From: an uncultured Sphingomonas sp.
Lineage (GTDB): Bacteria > Pseudomonadota > Alphaproteobacteria > Sphingomonadales > Sphingomonadaceae
DNA length: 41,441 bases
Direction: 5' to 3'
Assembly: GCF_913062585.1 (NCBI RefSeq)
Contig: NZ_CAJXWX010000032.1
Location: 1-41,441, forward strand
Part shown: positions 1 through 8,002 of the stretch, piece by piece
Position numbering within the stretch: the first letter of the stretch is position 1
Layout of the letters: each line of letters begins with the position of its first letter
The notes under the pieces: model-generated
What the model was told of the DNA's origin: nothing
What the model saw: only the letters and a program-made list of their open reading frames with translations
Databases searched by the model: none
Position numbers and translations under genes: made by a program

Positions 1-62
1 CAGATTACACCCAAGGCCGCCTGAACGATGCGGCCCGGTGGCACACCTGAAATTACACCACG
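1..62 (+). other. left-edge sequence, probable end of an upstream gene
   Basis: The first 24 bases read in frame as Gln-Ile-Thr-Pro-Lys-Ala-Ala-stop, so the window may open inside the 3' end of a rightward gene. The next bases contain a second copy of an ATTACACC-type octamer (near 5-12 and 52-59). This could belong to the end of an insertion sequence, but only one end is visible and no inverted repeat partner can be checked. This is an inference from a very short stretch. Confidence 0.25.
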
Positions 63-80
63 TTGACGGACACGACCCAG

Positions 81-602
81 ATGAAGCCAAACTTCGAGAT
101 CGCCATGTATCTGGCACAGGCGACCGGGGCCTCCATCGTGACCGACAGCGCCTTCCGCTGGCGGGAGATTCTTCGCGCGGCGCGACCGAGGGCAGGAGCG
201 CCGCCGGCTCGTCTCAGGCAGCTCGCCGAGAAATTCGCTGACGCCACCTTTCTGTTCCCCGACAACCCGGATCGCATCATCCAGTTGGCGCGGGAAGGCA
301 TATTGTCGGGCTATCATAAGCTGTTCGGCGAGATGTTCCGATATCTTGCCGCTGTCGAAGATCACGGTCCCCGGCCGAATTTCGAGGCGGGGCTTGCTTC
401 CCGGTTCGTCAGCACGCACACAGCCGCCCAGAACGCGCTTCGCAAGCGGGGAGACGTCGGAAATGACGGCAGAATCTCCTGCGTTTTCGCGCCGACGGGC
501 ATCCAGGACAATACGATTAATCGCCTGCTGCTTATGTCGAGTTCTGAGCATCACCTGCCGATGGTGCCGATGGCCTTCTACATTCAGCGCATGAGTGCTT
601 GA
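81..602 (+). CDS. hypothetical protein, probably the 3' part of a truncated gene
   Basis: This frame encodes about 173 residues from the ATG at 81, or 179 from a TTG at 63. A stop codon at 48-50 closes the frame upstream. Neither start has a convincing Shine-Dalgarno sequence. The protein begins directly with what looks like the interior of a folded domain (FEIAMYLAQATGASIVTDS), followed by alternating helices and an arginine-rich stretch. I do not recognise the family. It has no signal peptide, membrane segment or cysteine motif. The lack of a proper 5' end, the repeat-like bases before it and the gene-poor DNA after it suggest the C-terminal remnant of a longer gene cut by a rearrangement at about position 60-80. 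It could instead be an intact small accessory gene with a weak start. Coding character is moderate and function is unknown. Confidence 0.5.
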   Translation: MKPNFEIAMYLAQATGASIVTDSAFRWREILRAARPRAGAPPARLRQLAEKFADATFLFPDNPDRIIQLAREGILSGYHKLFGEMFRYLAAVEDHGPRPNFEAGLASRFVSTHTAAQNALRKRGDVGNDGRISCVFAPTGIQDNTINRLLLMSSSEHHLPMVPMAFYIQRMSA

Positions 603-1054
603 TGTTGATCGCCTGCTTCCCGTTTCAAACTGGGGAGCCGGCGCGGACGCGTGAATGATCTACAACCATCGGGAATGCTGAAACTCGGAAGGGTCGGTAT
701 ACCAGTGACTGCTGGCCCGGCGATGGCTCTATCAAATGTCAGCTTTTCGAAGCGCTCCGCCTGAATGCTGACAGGTGGAAGACGGCCCAGCTTTCGACGT
801 TCCCAGATGCCGAACGGGCGAACGTTCAACGTCGGCTTCTGACAAGAGGCGCCGTTCGACACGCCGCAGGCGAACGGCAGCAAAGTCCCAATCATCGCCT
901 TACAGAAGGGTCTCATCATACCAGGATATGATCCCTTTCGATAACGACTTTCGAGGCCGTTATTCGGAAATGCACGCAGCCCGTGATGGCAAGGCCGAGG
1001 CAGCTGAGCTGGGTTGAAGAGGTTGCCGCCTTTTGCATGGCAACCTCTGAACTA
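603..1054. other. gene-poor spacer
   Basis: About 450 bases hold no frame that looks coding. The open frames present (minus 584-919 and plus 775-1017) lack a ribosome binding site, have atypical composition for this genome and show no recognisable domain. The stretch lies between the truncated gene on the left and the 3' end of the leftward relaxase operon on the right. It is probably a decayed junction of the mobile module. Confidence 0.5.
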
Positions 1055-1543
1055 TCAGCACCACGTCTGCAGATTGACTTGGTTTCCTAGGTCAGCGCCA
1101 TCGCGAACGAGCATCGCCAGCTTCGCGGTCGCGCGGTCACATCCGGCTGCCAGCGAGGCCGGCCGCCCCCGCACCTGCACGATCTCGCCCGGCAGTACCT
1201 TGAAGTGGGACTGAGCCCCGTCCTGCGGCACGATCACCGCGCGAGCCTTGCCGGGGACGAGCGACAGGCGGCATCCCGTCGAGACATAGCAGATGGTGTC
1301 GCGCGGCAGCATGACGGTGATTCCGGTCATCACGGGGACGTCGTCTTCGCCGACGGCGAATTCGAGATAGATGAGATCGACCTGGGCTTCGACCGCTGTG
1401 CGACCAAACGCAATTCGCTGGTGGGGATCGAGCGGACCTCCGGCCATGATCATCAGGCCGGGGTTCATGATCTTGTTGCCGAGCAGGAGCTTGGAAACGG
1501 CAGCGACATGGGCGCGGACATGGGCGGTCTGGTCGGGGTTCAT
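1055..1543 (-). CDS. conserved hypothetical protein of the relaxase operon
   Basis: The protein has 162 residues. I chose the ATG at 1543 because an AAGGAAG-type ribosome binding site stands just upstream, while the longer frame to 1633 would start in Arg/Glu-rich sequence. The fold looks alpha/beta and soluble: a helical N-terminus (HVRAHVAAVSKLLLG), then a beta-rich middle with ICYVSTGCRLSLVPG and PVMTGITVMLPRD, and a helical C-terminus (ATAKLAMLVRDGADLG). There is no signal peptide. It is the last gene of a leftward run that starts with the relaxase at 6512, so a role in mobilization or maintenance of the element is likely only by context. The overlapping plus-strand frames are arginine/histidine-rich shadows. 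I do not recognise a named family. Confidence 0.65.
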   Translation of the reverse strand: MNPDQTAHVRAHVAAVSKLLLGNKIMNPGLMIMAGGPLDPHQRIAFGRTAVEAQVDLIYLEFAVGEDDVPVMTGITVMLPRDTICYVSTGCRLSLVPGKARAVIVPQDGAQSHFKVLPGEIVQVRGRPASLAAGCDRATAKLAMLVRDGADLGNQVNLQTWC

Positions 1544-1578
1544 GGTCTGTCTTCCTTGTTTCATCCCCACCACGGGGA

Positions 1579-1932
1579 TCACATCGACTTGCCCATCCCC
1601 CTCTTCTTCTCCCCTCCACCGTGATCGCGCCATCGATCGGCCCGCACGGCGGGCGGTTCAACCGGGACTGAGCACCCCGGTCCTATGTGAAGCTGCACCA
1701 CGATCCGCCGCAGAACGGCGCGGTCGAGCGCGTGCGCGCCGTCGGCGACGCGCACCGCTAGGACCGGCTCGACGGCCGCCGGGCAGATGACGGCGGCGAC
1801 CGCCGTCACGCCTCGTGTACCGGGGCCCGCCGCCGCGTGCTGCCAGTGCTGGCCGGCCAGCACGAGCAGCGGAAAGGCGATGACGAGCGCCCAGCACGCC
1901 TGCCGCAGCAGGCGCGGCATCGGCACCGTCAT
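1579..1932 (-). CDS. small single-pass membrane protein
   Basis: The 117-residue protein starts at the ATG at 1932, which overlaps the stop of the upstream gene as ATGA, a typical translational coupling. Residues of about 8-25 (ACWALVIAFPLLVLAG) form one hydrophobic segment after a basic start, so the protein is probably an inner-membrane anchor with its remainder outside the cytoplasm. The rest is Val/Ala-rich, with two cysteines (in VICPA and GPGCS) that could form a disulfide, and the C-terminus is strongly basic. No catalytic motif is visible. It lies between two small unknown genes of the relaxase operon, so it may be a conjugation or entry-exclusion accessory protein, but nothing in the sequence proves that. 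Confidence 0.6.
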   Translation of the reverse strand: MTVPMPRLLRQACWALVIAFPLLVLAGQHWQHAAAGPGTRGVTAVAAVICPAAVEPVLAVRVADGAHALDRAVLRRIVVQLHIGPGCSVPVEPPAVRADRWRDHGGGEKKRGMGKSM

Positions 1933-2486
1933 GACCGATCCTCCCCGCCCGCAGGGCCGGATGTCGTGCCGCGCTCGCCGTGGACCAACAGGCGGATGGC
2001 CCGGACCAATCCGTCGGCGCGTTCGTGCGCCGTTCGCCACGGCACTTCTTCAACCCGAAGATGGCGCGCCGTCAGCCGGAACCCCGAAGCAGCGGTGCCA
2101 TCCCGCTTGTCCGGTGTCGGCACGAGCCACAGGCCAGCGTCGACATCGACCCAAAGCGTCAGCATCCAGTGCCAGGTGACCCGCCCGCTGTGCCACAGGC
2201 CCAGGGCGAAGCCCGGCATCGCGTCCGCCGACGGTGTCCTCACGATCAGCGCATCCGACCGGGTCGCGAGCAGCGCACTGTCCATCACGGCGATGGACGC
2301 GGCGAGATTGCCGTTCATCGTCGTGACCAGCAGGTGGTTCGCCTCGCTGTACAGGCAGCCGGCGAGCGGCAGGCCGAGGTCGGCCGGCATGTCGGTCAGC
2401 CGCCACCCCGCTGCCTGCGCCAGTGTCCGCACGACGTGCGAGTTCATCGCCTGGCCGATCCGCGGCCAGGGTTCGTTATCGTTCAT
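1929..2486 (-). CDS. hypothetical protein, paralog B of the relaxase-operon pair
   Basis: The protein has 185 residues. The ATG at 2486 (MNDNEPWPRIGQ) was chosen over the longer frame because it follows a 37-base gap after the previous gene and begins ordinary protein sequence. A beta-rich middle ends in DAGLWLVPTPD, followed about 40 residues later by a helix AHERADGLVRAIRLLV. The same two signatures in the same order (GGLWLVPFG, then AERADGIYRAASDLAERL) occur in the protein encoded at 3183-3704. The two are therefore probably diverged paralogs of one unknown domain. There is no signal peptide or membrane segment. Its stop overlaps the next start (ATGA). It presumably works with the relaxase or in element maintenance; this is inferred from operon position only. 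Confidence 0.7.
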   Translation of the reverse strand: MNDNEPWPRIGQAMNSHVVRTLAQAAGWRLTDMPADLGLPLAGCLYSEANHLLVTTMNGNLAASIAVMDSALLATRSDALIVRTPSADAMPGFALGLWHSGRVTWHWMLTLWVDVDAGLWLVPTPDKRDGTAASGFRLTARHLRVEEVPWRTAHERADGLVRAIRLLVHGERGTTSGPAGGEDRS

Positions 2487-2523
2487 GATGTTTCCCGATG
2501 ATGGTGTTGGTGCGCCGGCGTGG

Positions 2524-3183
2524 TCAGGCTTGCCGCCAGTCGGCTTGGAACTGGCGAAAGGCGTTGCCGACCAGGGCATGGGCCTTGTCGGTGGCAAGCG
2601 GCGTCACCCATTCGCCAAAGCCGAGCGGCGTCAATCGCCTGGGTCCAGCAAGGAGAACATGAACATGCGGCGGGCTGGCGCTGCCGGCCCGGTGGGGGGC
2701 ATGCTGGACCAGCAATGCGGCGACCTCGAACGGATCGACGATCCACCGGCCGGTGAAGGCGCGGACCAGCTCATACTGCTCATGCAGTCGCGCGGTTGGG
2801 AAGGTGAAGGTCAGATAGGCGAGCAGCGCCTTGGCCTTGACCGGCAGTTCTGCGTCGACCGTCTCCATCAGGATACGCGGGTCGGACAGCCGGTCATCGG
2901 CCCCCGGCGGCAGCAACACCTCGGCGCGTGCGGCGGTCAGCGTCCATGGCGGCGTGTCGGGTGGCGCACCAACGGTCAGTTTGGCAGCGGCAAAAGCCGC
3001 CGCGCTGTTCAGGTGGCCGCGAAAGCTGGGGCGCAGGCAGCCATACATGACACGGGTCGCATCGCGATCGGCGTCATCGCCGGTCAGTACCAGCCAGCTA
3101 TGCGGGTTCGCCGGATCCGGCAGGCAGCCCGGGTTGACCTCGACGCTGGGTGTTGCCGCTGCGCGCTTGGCCTTGGTCCGCAT
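2524..3183 (-). CDS. conserved hypothetical protein of the relaxase operon
   Basis: The protein has 219 residues. Its ATG at 3183 shares one base with the TGA of the upstream gene (TGATG), which fixes the start. The N-terminus is basic (MRTKAKRAAATPS). The body has PHSWLVLTGDDAD and CLRPSFRGHLNSAAAF, a proline-rich turn, then a helical region PVKAKALLAYLTFTFP and a C-terminal part with PPHVHVLLAG and WVTPLATDKAHALVGNAF. It appears cytoplasmic and mixed alpha/beta. A His-x-His in the C-terminal third is noted but has no supporting metal-site context. I do not recognise the family. It is the second gene after the relaxase in a tightly packed leftward operon. Confidence 0.68.
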   Translation of the reverse strand: MRTKAKRAAATPSVEVNPGCLPDPANPHSWLVLTGDDADRDATRVMYGCLRPSFRGHLNSAAAFAAAKLTVGAPPDTPPWTLTAARAEVLLPPGADDRLSDPRILMETVDAELPVKAKALLAYLTFTFPTARLHEQYELVRAFTGRWIVDPFEVAALLVQHAPHRAGSASPPHVHVLLAGPRRLTPLGFGEWVTPLATDKAHALVGNAFRQFQADWRQA

Positions 3184-3704
3184 CAGAACGCACCTTGCGG
3201 GTAGAGGCGTTCGGCCAGATCGGACGCAGCGCGGTAGATGCCGTCGGCGCGTTCGGCGAGCGTTGCGTAGGGCGGCACCAGATAGAGTTCGAGGCCGTGC
3301 GCCTCCAGCCGGATCGCCCCGCCGAACCCGAACGGCACCAGCCACAGGCCGCCATCATCATGGCGGTAAAGTGCTAGGTCCTCCAGCTTGAAGGTGGTGA
3401 GGCCACCGCCCGCCAAAACGACATCGATCGACACCGGCAGCAGGTCACCGCCGGTCAGGCAGCAGCGCACCAGCATGACGTCGATCGACTGATCGGCCGC
3501 GAGCCGTTCGATCTTGCTGCGGAACATGGGTGCGGCGACACAGGTCAGCGCCACGACGACCGACTGGGCGTCGTACAGAACGCTGTCGGCGGGCATACCG
3601 CCGCCCGAAACCAGGATGGGCACCTCGGGCTTGCCGAACCCGGAGGCGATATAGTGAAGAAGCACGTGCGGGAGCGAGTGCACGGGGGTAGTCAGGAAAT
3701 CCAT
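3183..3704 (-). CDS. hypothetical protein, paralog A of the relaxase-operon pair
   Basis: The protein has 173 residues from the ATG at 3704 (MDFLTTPVHSLPHVLL). The longer frame to 3749 starts without a clear ribosome binding site. It is alpha/beta and soluble. A core strand region ADSVLYDAQSVVVALTCVA is followed by GGLWLVPFGFGG and a C-terminal helix AERADGIYRAASDLAERL. The last two features match those of the protein at 1929-2486, suggesting an ancient duplication inside this operon. Its TGA overlaps the next ATG (TGATG). It sits directly downstream of the relaxase, with about 110 bases of spacer. Function is unknown. By position it is a candidate accessory factor of mobilization or a protein regulating the element. 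Confidence 0.7.
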   Translation of the reverse strand: MDFLTTPVHSLPHVLLHYIASGFGKPEVPILVSGGGMPADSVLYDAQSVVVALTCVAAPMFRSKIERLAADQSIDVMLVRCCLTGGDLLPVSIDVVLAGGGLTTFKLEDLALYRHDDGGLWLVPFGFGGAIRLEAHGLELYLVPPYATLAERADGIYRAASDLAERLYPQGAF

Positions 3705-3815
3705 TGTGGTTCCGAAGCTTAAGGGTCGCGGACCGAGCGATCCGGACAAGCACCTCCAATCTTTTTCATCGATCTTCAGCGGCTCAAAAGCCCAGCTTCC
3801 CCCTTACTGCAGCGC

Positions 3816-6512
3816 CTATCTTTCCTGTCCTTTCTTACTCGTCTGGCTTGTCACGCCAACGGCAGGGCCTCTGCTTCCGGTATGTCGTTTTCCACCCGAC
3901 ATACCGGATTGAGGATGAGCCGCTTGCCGGTCGCCAACGGCTGCGACCGCCTGCCCGAGCAAGCCGCTCGACTTGCCTCTCGACGCAGGATCGGCGGGCG
4001 ATGGCTTCGGAACGTCTACGGGCGACGTGGCGGCGAGCTCTTCGGGGCCAGCAGGCGGTGCACCCGTCGCCTTGCGTCGGCGCTTGGCCTGGATTGTCGA
4101 CAGCGTCTGCAGCAGTTCGACATCCTGCAGACTGTCGATATTTGCCAGCGTGCGTGATTGTCCGCCGTCGGCACCACGATCCGCGACGGTGAGCGCGTGC
4201 CCCAATCCCTCGCCGAGCAGGACCGATCTGCCGCCATGGTCCTGATGCATCAGGTCACGGGACACAGCTGCCGATGCCGCCGCGATCTCGCGACGCTCGC
4301 GCTCGGCCAACAGCAACTTCTGGATTTCAGGTTCGTCGCCGAGCAGGCGGAACAACCGGTGGATCGCGAGCGGGACCGTCTTGTCGATTACATATCCGCC
4401 CGAGACGAAACGCAGGTGTTCATGGCTTCGGCGATGCTTGATCAGCCATGCGTGCAGGCGCTTTTCGACCTGCGGTCGATAGGCCGGCGAGATCGGATTA
4501 AGGGGCGCCAGCTTGGCGTGATCGGCTGGTACGTATCGCAGCCGTTCACGCCCATTGCCCGTGGCCGCGACAACCTCAGCCCACGCCTTCTCGACCTTGC
4601 CGTCGAGGTCCTTTAGCCGGGCCGCCGCGCGGACCTGCTGAGGGGTCGGTGCCACGATGGCGTCGATTTCGCCCAGCCACGCGCGGGCCTCGTCCTGGAC
4701 TTTTAGACTTGCGGTGCCGACACGCAGCACCGTCTCGGCGCGTGAGCGCACCATCCGCTCGACGATGGCGACCAGCCCCGCCTGGCAGCGCCGCGTTACG
4801 GCGGCGTTTGCGAGTTGCCGCCAGTGTGCAGTCGCCTTCAGGGAAGCGGCTGAAGCCCGTCGACCGAGTGGGATCGCGGCCTTCAAACCATTCTCATTCC
4901 GGTCGAAATCGGCCTGCTCCAGAAGCAGCCGCATCTCATCATTGAACCGGATATGGGCGTTTCGGGTTCCAGCAGCCGTTACATCGCCCCTGGCCTCGCT
5001 GGCGGTGATGGCGGAGCCGAGATGCTCCATCGGTGTCAGCCGAATCCTGGCATCCCGATAAGGCCCCGGCGCGTAGATGGGGCTCCCAGCCCGACCATCC
5101 ACGACCTTGTTGACGATGTCGACATAGCGCTTGCGCAACGCTTTGACGTAGCGTCGACCAGCCACAAAATGGGAAACGGCCTTTTCGCCGTCCTTCGGCA
5201 CGTCCCGGGTCGGCTCTGCGATCTTGTCCTGGCGATAAGGGTAACAGAACTTGCCGTTCCGCTTGCGCTCGGAATATTCGAAATCCCAGCAACCCTCGCC
5301 TTCGACCGGCTTGCGGGGGTTGCGCTCGTCATTGATCTCCTTCGCCGTCAGCCAGCGTGCCGGCCGATCATAGCCATCGATGTGGAAGTGGAAGTTGTCG
5401 GGGTCGTTCGTCGCATCAGGGCGATGGATCGCGGCGACGTACATCCAGCCTTCCGCGTTAAGCGTCTCACAAAAACGTTCGAGCACCAGGCGCCGCTCGG
5501 CTGGCTTCAGTCCGCGTGGAAACTCGCCGACGAAGCGGGTCTGGGTGCGCCCGCATGGTCCCGCCTTCCAGTTCGGTCGCGCAGCCGCGGGCAAGCCAGG
5601 CTGGTCATCACACCACACCAGCCGGTCATAGGCATCTTCCAGGTTGACCTTGGCGATGTCGACGATGGCGTCGAGAAAGGCCTTGCCTTCAGCTTTCGCC
5701 TTCGCCTCCTGGGCGAGCCGCTTCTGCTGCAGCGTCACCGCAGCCTTGCGCACCCATCCCGGCGCATCTTGCCGGGTGGCCAGCAGCATCCAGTCATCGG
5801 CATATTGGGTCGAGACGTACAGCGTCCCGCCCTTGGCTTGCCGCTCGCAGCGCTCGACCGCTTCGAACAGGCTGCGTTCCCGCTCGCGCCCGCCGGGGAT
5901 GTTGCTGATGATGGCGAGGTGATTCTGCAGCCGGCGATCTTCGTCCATGTCGAGCATGTCGATCAGCCGCGCGGTGTCATTCTTCTCCACGGCGGTGGTA
6001 CGGGTGATATAGTCGAGATGGGTTTCGAAGTCGGCGACGCCGCCGCGGGTGACATAGCTGTGGTGGGCCGCGGCGATGCCGCTTCGGTCGGGATAGCGCG
6101 GGTGAGTACGGCCATCCTTAGCGCGGGGAACGACGGTGCGACTGATCCGCACCATGTCGAAATGCGGGATTCGCACAGGCCCGGTCTGGCGCGGGCTCAG
6201 CGAAAGCGGGCTGGTCCGCGAGAAGTCGACCGACGTCGTCCGCCCACCATTGCCGCCCGCATCGGTGATACGTCGGCGCGTTCCCGTGGCTTCGCGCGAG
6301 GGCGATTGCGTATGCGAGCCGGCGTCGGATGTTCCCCGCACGCGACCAGGTGAGACAGCTGGCCCGGGCTCGATCTCCCGCTTGCCGAAGCCGCCGCGTC
6401 GCAAATTCGCGCCGATCGCCTCGCGATCCTCGCGGGCCAGCCGCCGTAGCAGCGCCTGCAGCTGATGCGCATATTGCGGATAGGCAGGTTGTGGGTCGGC
6501 ACCGCTGGTCAT
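3816..6512 (-). CDS. MobA/MobL-family relaxase (mobilization nuclease)
   Basis: This 898-residue protein should nick one DNA strand at oriT and pilot it during conjugative transfer. The key block lies at about residues 325-380: PRGLKPAERRLVLERFCETLN, then VAAIHRPD and DPDNFHFHIDGYDRPARWLT. That block matches the helix, the AIHRP strand and the DNxHxH metal-binding motif of MobA/MobL relaxases. The first 150 residues are polar and probably disordered, and a long helical, basic C-terminal region follows the nuclease domain. The start at 6512 (MTSGADPQP) is a choice; an ATG at 6542 is also possible. At about 900 residues it is long for a mobilization protein. An oriT-like inverted repeat with a TTGCGCCT core lies 130-170 bases upstream of its start, as expected for a cis target. 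It heads a leftward operon of five small unknown genes. No coupling protein or type IV secretion genes are in the window, so transfer would need a helper. Confidence 0.85.
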   Translation of the reverse strand: MTSGADPQPAYPQYAHQLQALLRRLAREDREAIGANLRRGGFGKREIEPGPAVSPGRVRGTSDAGSHTQSPSREATGTRRRITDAGGNGGRTTSVDFSRTSPLSLSPRQTGPVRIPHFDMVRISRTVVPRAKDGRTHPRYPDRSGIAAAHHSYVTRGGVADFETHLDYITRTTAVEKNDTARLIDMLDMDEDRRLQNHLAIISNIPGGRERERSLFEAVERCERQAKGGTLYVSTQYADDWMLLATRQDAPGWVRKAAVTLQQKRLAQEAKAKAEGKAFLDAIVDIAKVNLEDAYDRLVWCDDQPGLPAAARPNWKAGPCGRTQTRFVGEFPRGLKPAERRLVLERFCETLNAEGWMYVAAIHRPDATNDPDNFHFHIDGYDRPARWLTAKEINDERNPRKPVEGEGCWDFEYSERKRNGKFCYPYRQDKIAEPTRDVPKDGEKAVSHFVAGRRYVKALRKRYVDIVNKVVDGRAGSPIYAPGPYRDARIRLTPMEHLGSAITASEARGDVTAAGTRNAHIRFNDEMRLLLEQADFDRNENGLKAAIPLGRRASAASLKATAHWRQLANAAVTRRCQAGLVAIVERMVRSRAETVLRVGTASLKVQDEARAWLGEIDAIVAPTPQQVRAAARLKDLDGKVEKAWAEVVAATGNGRERLRYVPADHAKLAPLNPISPAYRPQVEKRLHAWLIKHRRSHEHLRFVSGGYVIDKTVPLAIHRLFRLLGDEPEIQKLLLAERERREIAAASAAVSRDLMHQDHGGRSVLLGEGLGHALTVADRGADGGQSRTLANIDSLQDVELLQTLSTIQAKRRRKATGAPPAGPEELAATSPVDVPKPSPADPASRGKSSGLLGQAVAAVGDRQAAHPQSGMSGGKRHTGSRGPAVGVTSQTSKKGQER

Positions 6513-6640
6513 GGCGTATAGTGTCTCGTGGCGCTGCCCCATTCTCAAGGGGGCGCCCCCTGCCCTCGAACAAAAATGCCTTCCGGAGCCGAAGGTGGAG
6601 GACATGGGGGATGTCTCCGAACTGCGGTCGGTCAGTCCCC

Positions 6641-6679
6641 GCAAAAAGGTGGTCACCACCTTTTTGCGCTGTTGCGCCT
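6641..6679 (+). other. oriT-like site 1 (inverted repeat plus nic-like core)
   Basis: A perfect inverted repeat with 13-base arms (GCAAAAAGGTGGT and its complement) around a single central base spans 6641-6667. Four bases (GCTG) separate it from TTGCGCCT at 6672-6679. RSF1010/R1162 and Ti-type origins share this architecture: a hairpin followed within a few bases by a nick region around TGCGCCCT. The site lies behind the relaxase gene, where cognate oriTs are usual. A hairpin terminator is unlikely because the stem is A/T-rich at the base and no T-run follows. The nick position itself is not shown. Confidence 0.65.
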
Positions 6680-6711
6680 TAAAATCTTGCCCGGGCCTCT
6701 TCTGTTTTCTC

Positions 6712-7236
6712 CTATCGGATCTGAAGGGCATACGACCTTCGATCCTGATCGGCGAGGGTCAGGATCCGCAGGTCAGGCGCCCCCCGCACGACCCATCGAC
6801 GGTCGCCAGTGCGAACGTCGATATCGGCCGCCCCCTCGTTCACCTCGGTGCCCCGCCATGTCGATCGACCGACGGATGTCACCGTCACGGTGATGCTGTC
6901 GCCGACCCAGCGATCATGGGTGAACGGGAACAGGTCGCCAGCGCCAGCCGCAGGCCGAAGGTGCACCATGCCGCTGTCGAGACGGACCACGGCACGGTCG
7001 TCGGCCGCGGCGAAGCGCATGCGTCTGTCCTTCGCCAACGACCACGAGCAGCCGGTCCCCGCGGCTCCCGCCTTCATGACCATCGCCATCGAGAGCGGCC
7101 GCAGCGGTGCTACGGGCTCAGTGGCCCCGACGCCGTTTCGCGGGACGCCTACCGGCATGTTCGCGAGCGTTGGCGCGGTGGCCAACAGCGACAACGCGGC
7201 TACGGGCGCGAGAAGCGATACCGCGGCCGTGATCAT
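6712..7236 (-). CDS. exported hypothetical protein
   Basis: The protein has 174 residues from the ATG at 7236. I preferred it to the TTG at 7248 because a GAGG ribosome binding site sits six bases before the ATG. A signal peptide covers about residues 1-26 (ITAAVSLLAPVAALSLLATAPTLA, cleavage near TLA-NMPV). The mature part has one cysteine in GTGCSWSLAKDRRMRF and a beta-rich C-terminus (DSITVTVTSVGRSTWRGTEV, RRWVVRGAPDLRILTL). It is predicted periplasmic or secreted. It is the last of four leftward genes for exported proteins, nine bases after the previous stop, and is probably co-transcribed with them. Its family is unknown to me. Confidence 0.7.
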   Translation of the reverse strand: MITAAVSLLAPVAALSLLATAPTLANMPVGVPRNGVGATEPVAPLRPLSMAMVMKAGAAGTGCSWSLAKDRRMRFAAADDRAVVRLDSGMVHLRPAAGAGDLFPFTHDRWVGDSITVTVTSVGRSTWRGTEVNEGAADIDVRTGDRRWVVRGAPDLRILTLADQDRRSYALQIR

Positions 7237-7244
7237 GCCCGACC

Positions 7245-7919
7245 TCAAAAGGCGCCGCGCGCCGCAGCCGGTGCTTCGCGCGCGGCGGCCGCCTTCACCG
7301 CCGCCTCATCGGCAAGACGCGCGTTGCTTCCCCGGGTGCCGAATATCTTGAGGGACCAGGCGTCGGACCTGACGGTGATGCGCGGATCGGGCTCCATGGT
7401 CAGATCGCCGCCGCATCGGGTGATGCACCACGATCCGTTCGACGGGACGCCCTCAGTTGGCCGCCCGTACTTGGCCTCGACTTGGCCGACCAGCGTGGCC
7501 AGATCAACGCGTTTGGTCGACACCGTCAGGTCGATCCGGTCGACGATCTCTCCCGCCGGCGTCTGCGCCATGAACAGGCGGAGATATTCACCAGCAGGAC
7601 CCTGGCAGGTCAGGTCTCCAACGGCAGTGCCATCAGGGCCGAAGCCATCGGGGATGCCTTTGCGCTTGCGGACCTCTCGCTCGACGAGTTGCCGGAACGA
7701 GGCCGACTGGTAGGTCGAGCAACGGTAGGTCCCCGCCAGCGCTGCCTGCACCGCGGCCAGCGGCATCCCGAGGCGAACGCCGGCGACGTCCATCGCCAGC
7801 GGTGTAGCGGAAGACGCGGGTTGTGCGGCCAATCGCGCCTTCTGCGCCATGGCGGGAGCGGTGGCGAGCGACAACGCCATCACGGCACCGATGGCAGCAG
7901 CATTGGTCATTTTCATCAT
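7245..7919 (-). CDS. exported hypothetical protein
   Basis: The protein has 224 residues from the ATG at 7919 (MMKMTNAAAIGAVMALS), preceded by AAGGAACACC. The signal peptide ends at APAMA-Q near residue 24. The mature protein opens with LAMDVAGVRLGMPLAAVQAALAG, the form of a small repeat-like domain often seen in exported proteins, where a short strand and helix precede a Tyr/Cys segment (YRCSTYQS). The region GSWCITRCGGDLTM could supply a disulfide. The C-terminus is Ala/Arg-rich and helical. The ribosome binding site and spacer are the same as those of the upstream lipoprotein gene (8003-8668), which suggests related expression. The role is unknown; it probably functions in the periplasm with its neighbours. 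Confidence 0.72.
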   Translation of the reverse strand: MMKMTNAAAIGAVMALSLATAPAMAQKARLAAQPASSATPLAMDVAGVRLGMPLAAVQAALAGTYRCSTYQSASFRQLVEREVRKRKGIPDGFGPDGTAVGDLTCQGPAGEYLRLFMAQTPAGEIVDRIDLTVSTKRVDLATLVGQVEAKYGRPTEGVPSNGSWCITRCGGDLTMEPDPRITVRSDAWSLKIFGTRGSNARLADEAAVKAAAAREAPAAARGAF

Positions 7920-8002
7920 GGTGTTCCTTGACGACCCGGCGCTCGGCGCTCGGGTCATGGTGTTGGCCGAAATGGATGGGATGGTGATGGTCACGTCGAT
8001 CG

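Noticed and set aside
584..919. Minus-strand frame of 111 codons in the left spacer
   Set aside because: It has no start signal, no recognisable domain and mixed composition; it overlaps the end of the left-edge gene.
1205..1790. Plus-strand frames opposite the small relaxase-operon genes
   Set aside because: They are His/Arg/Gly-rich, lack ribosome binding sites and lie opposite better-supported minus-strand frames.
6641..6680. Inverted repeat at 6641 as a Rho-independent terminator
   Set aside because: No T-run follows on either strand, and the repeat is placed behind the relaxase start with a nick-like core.
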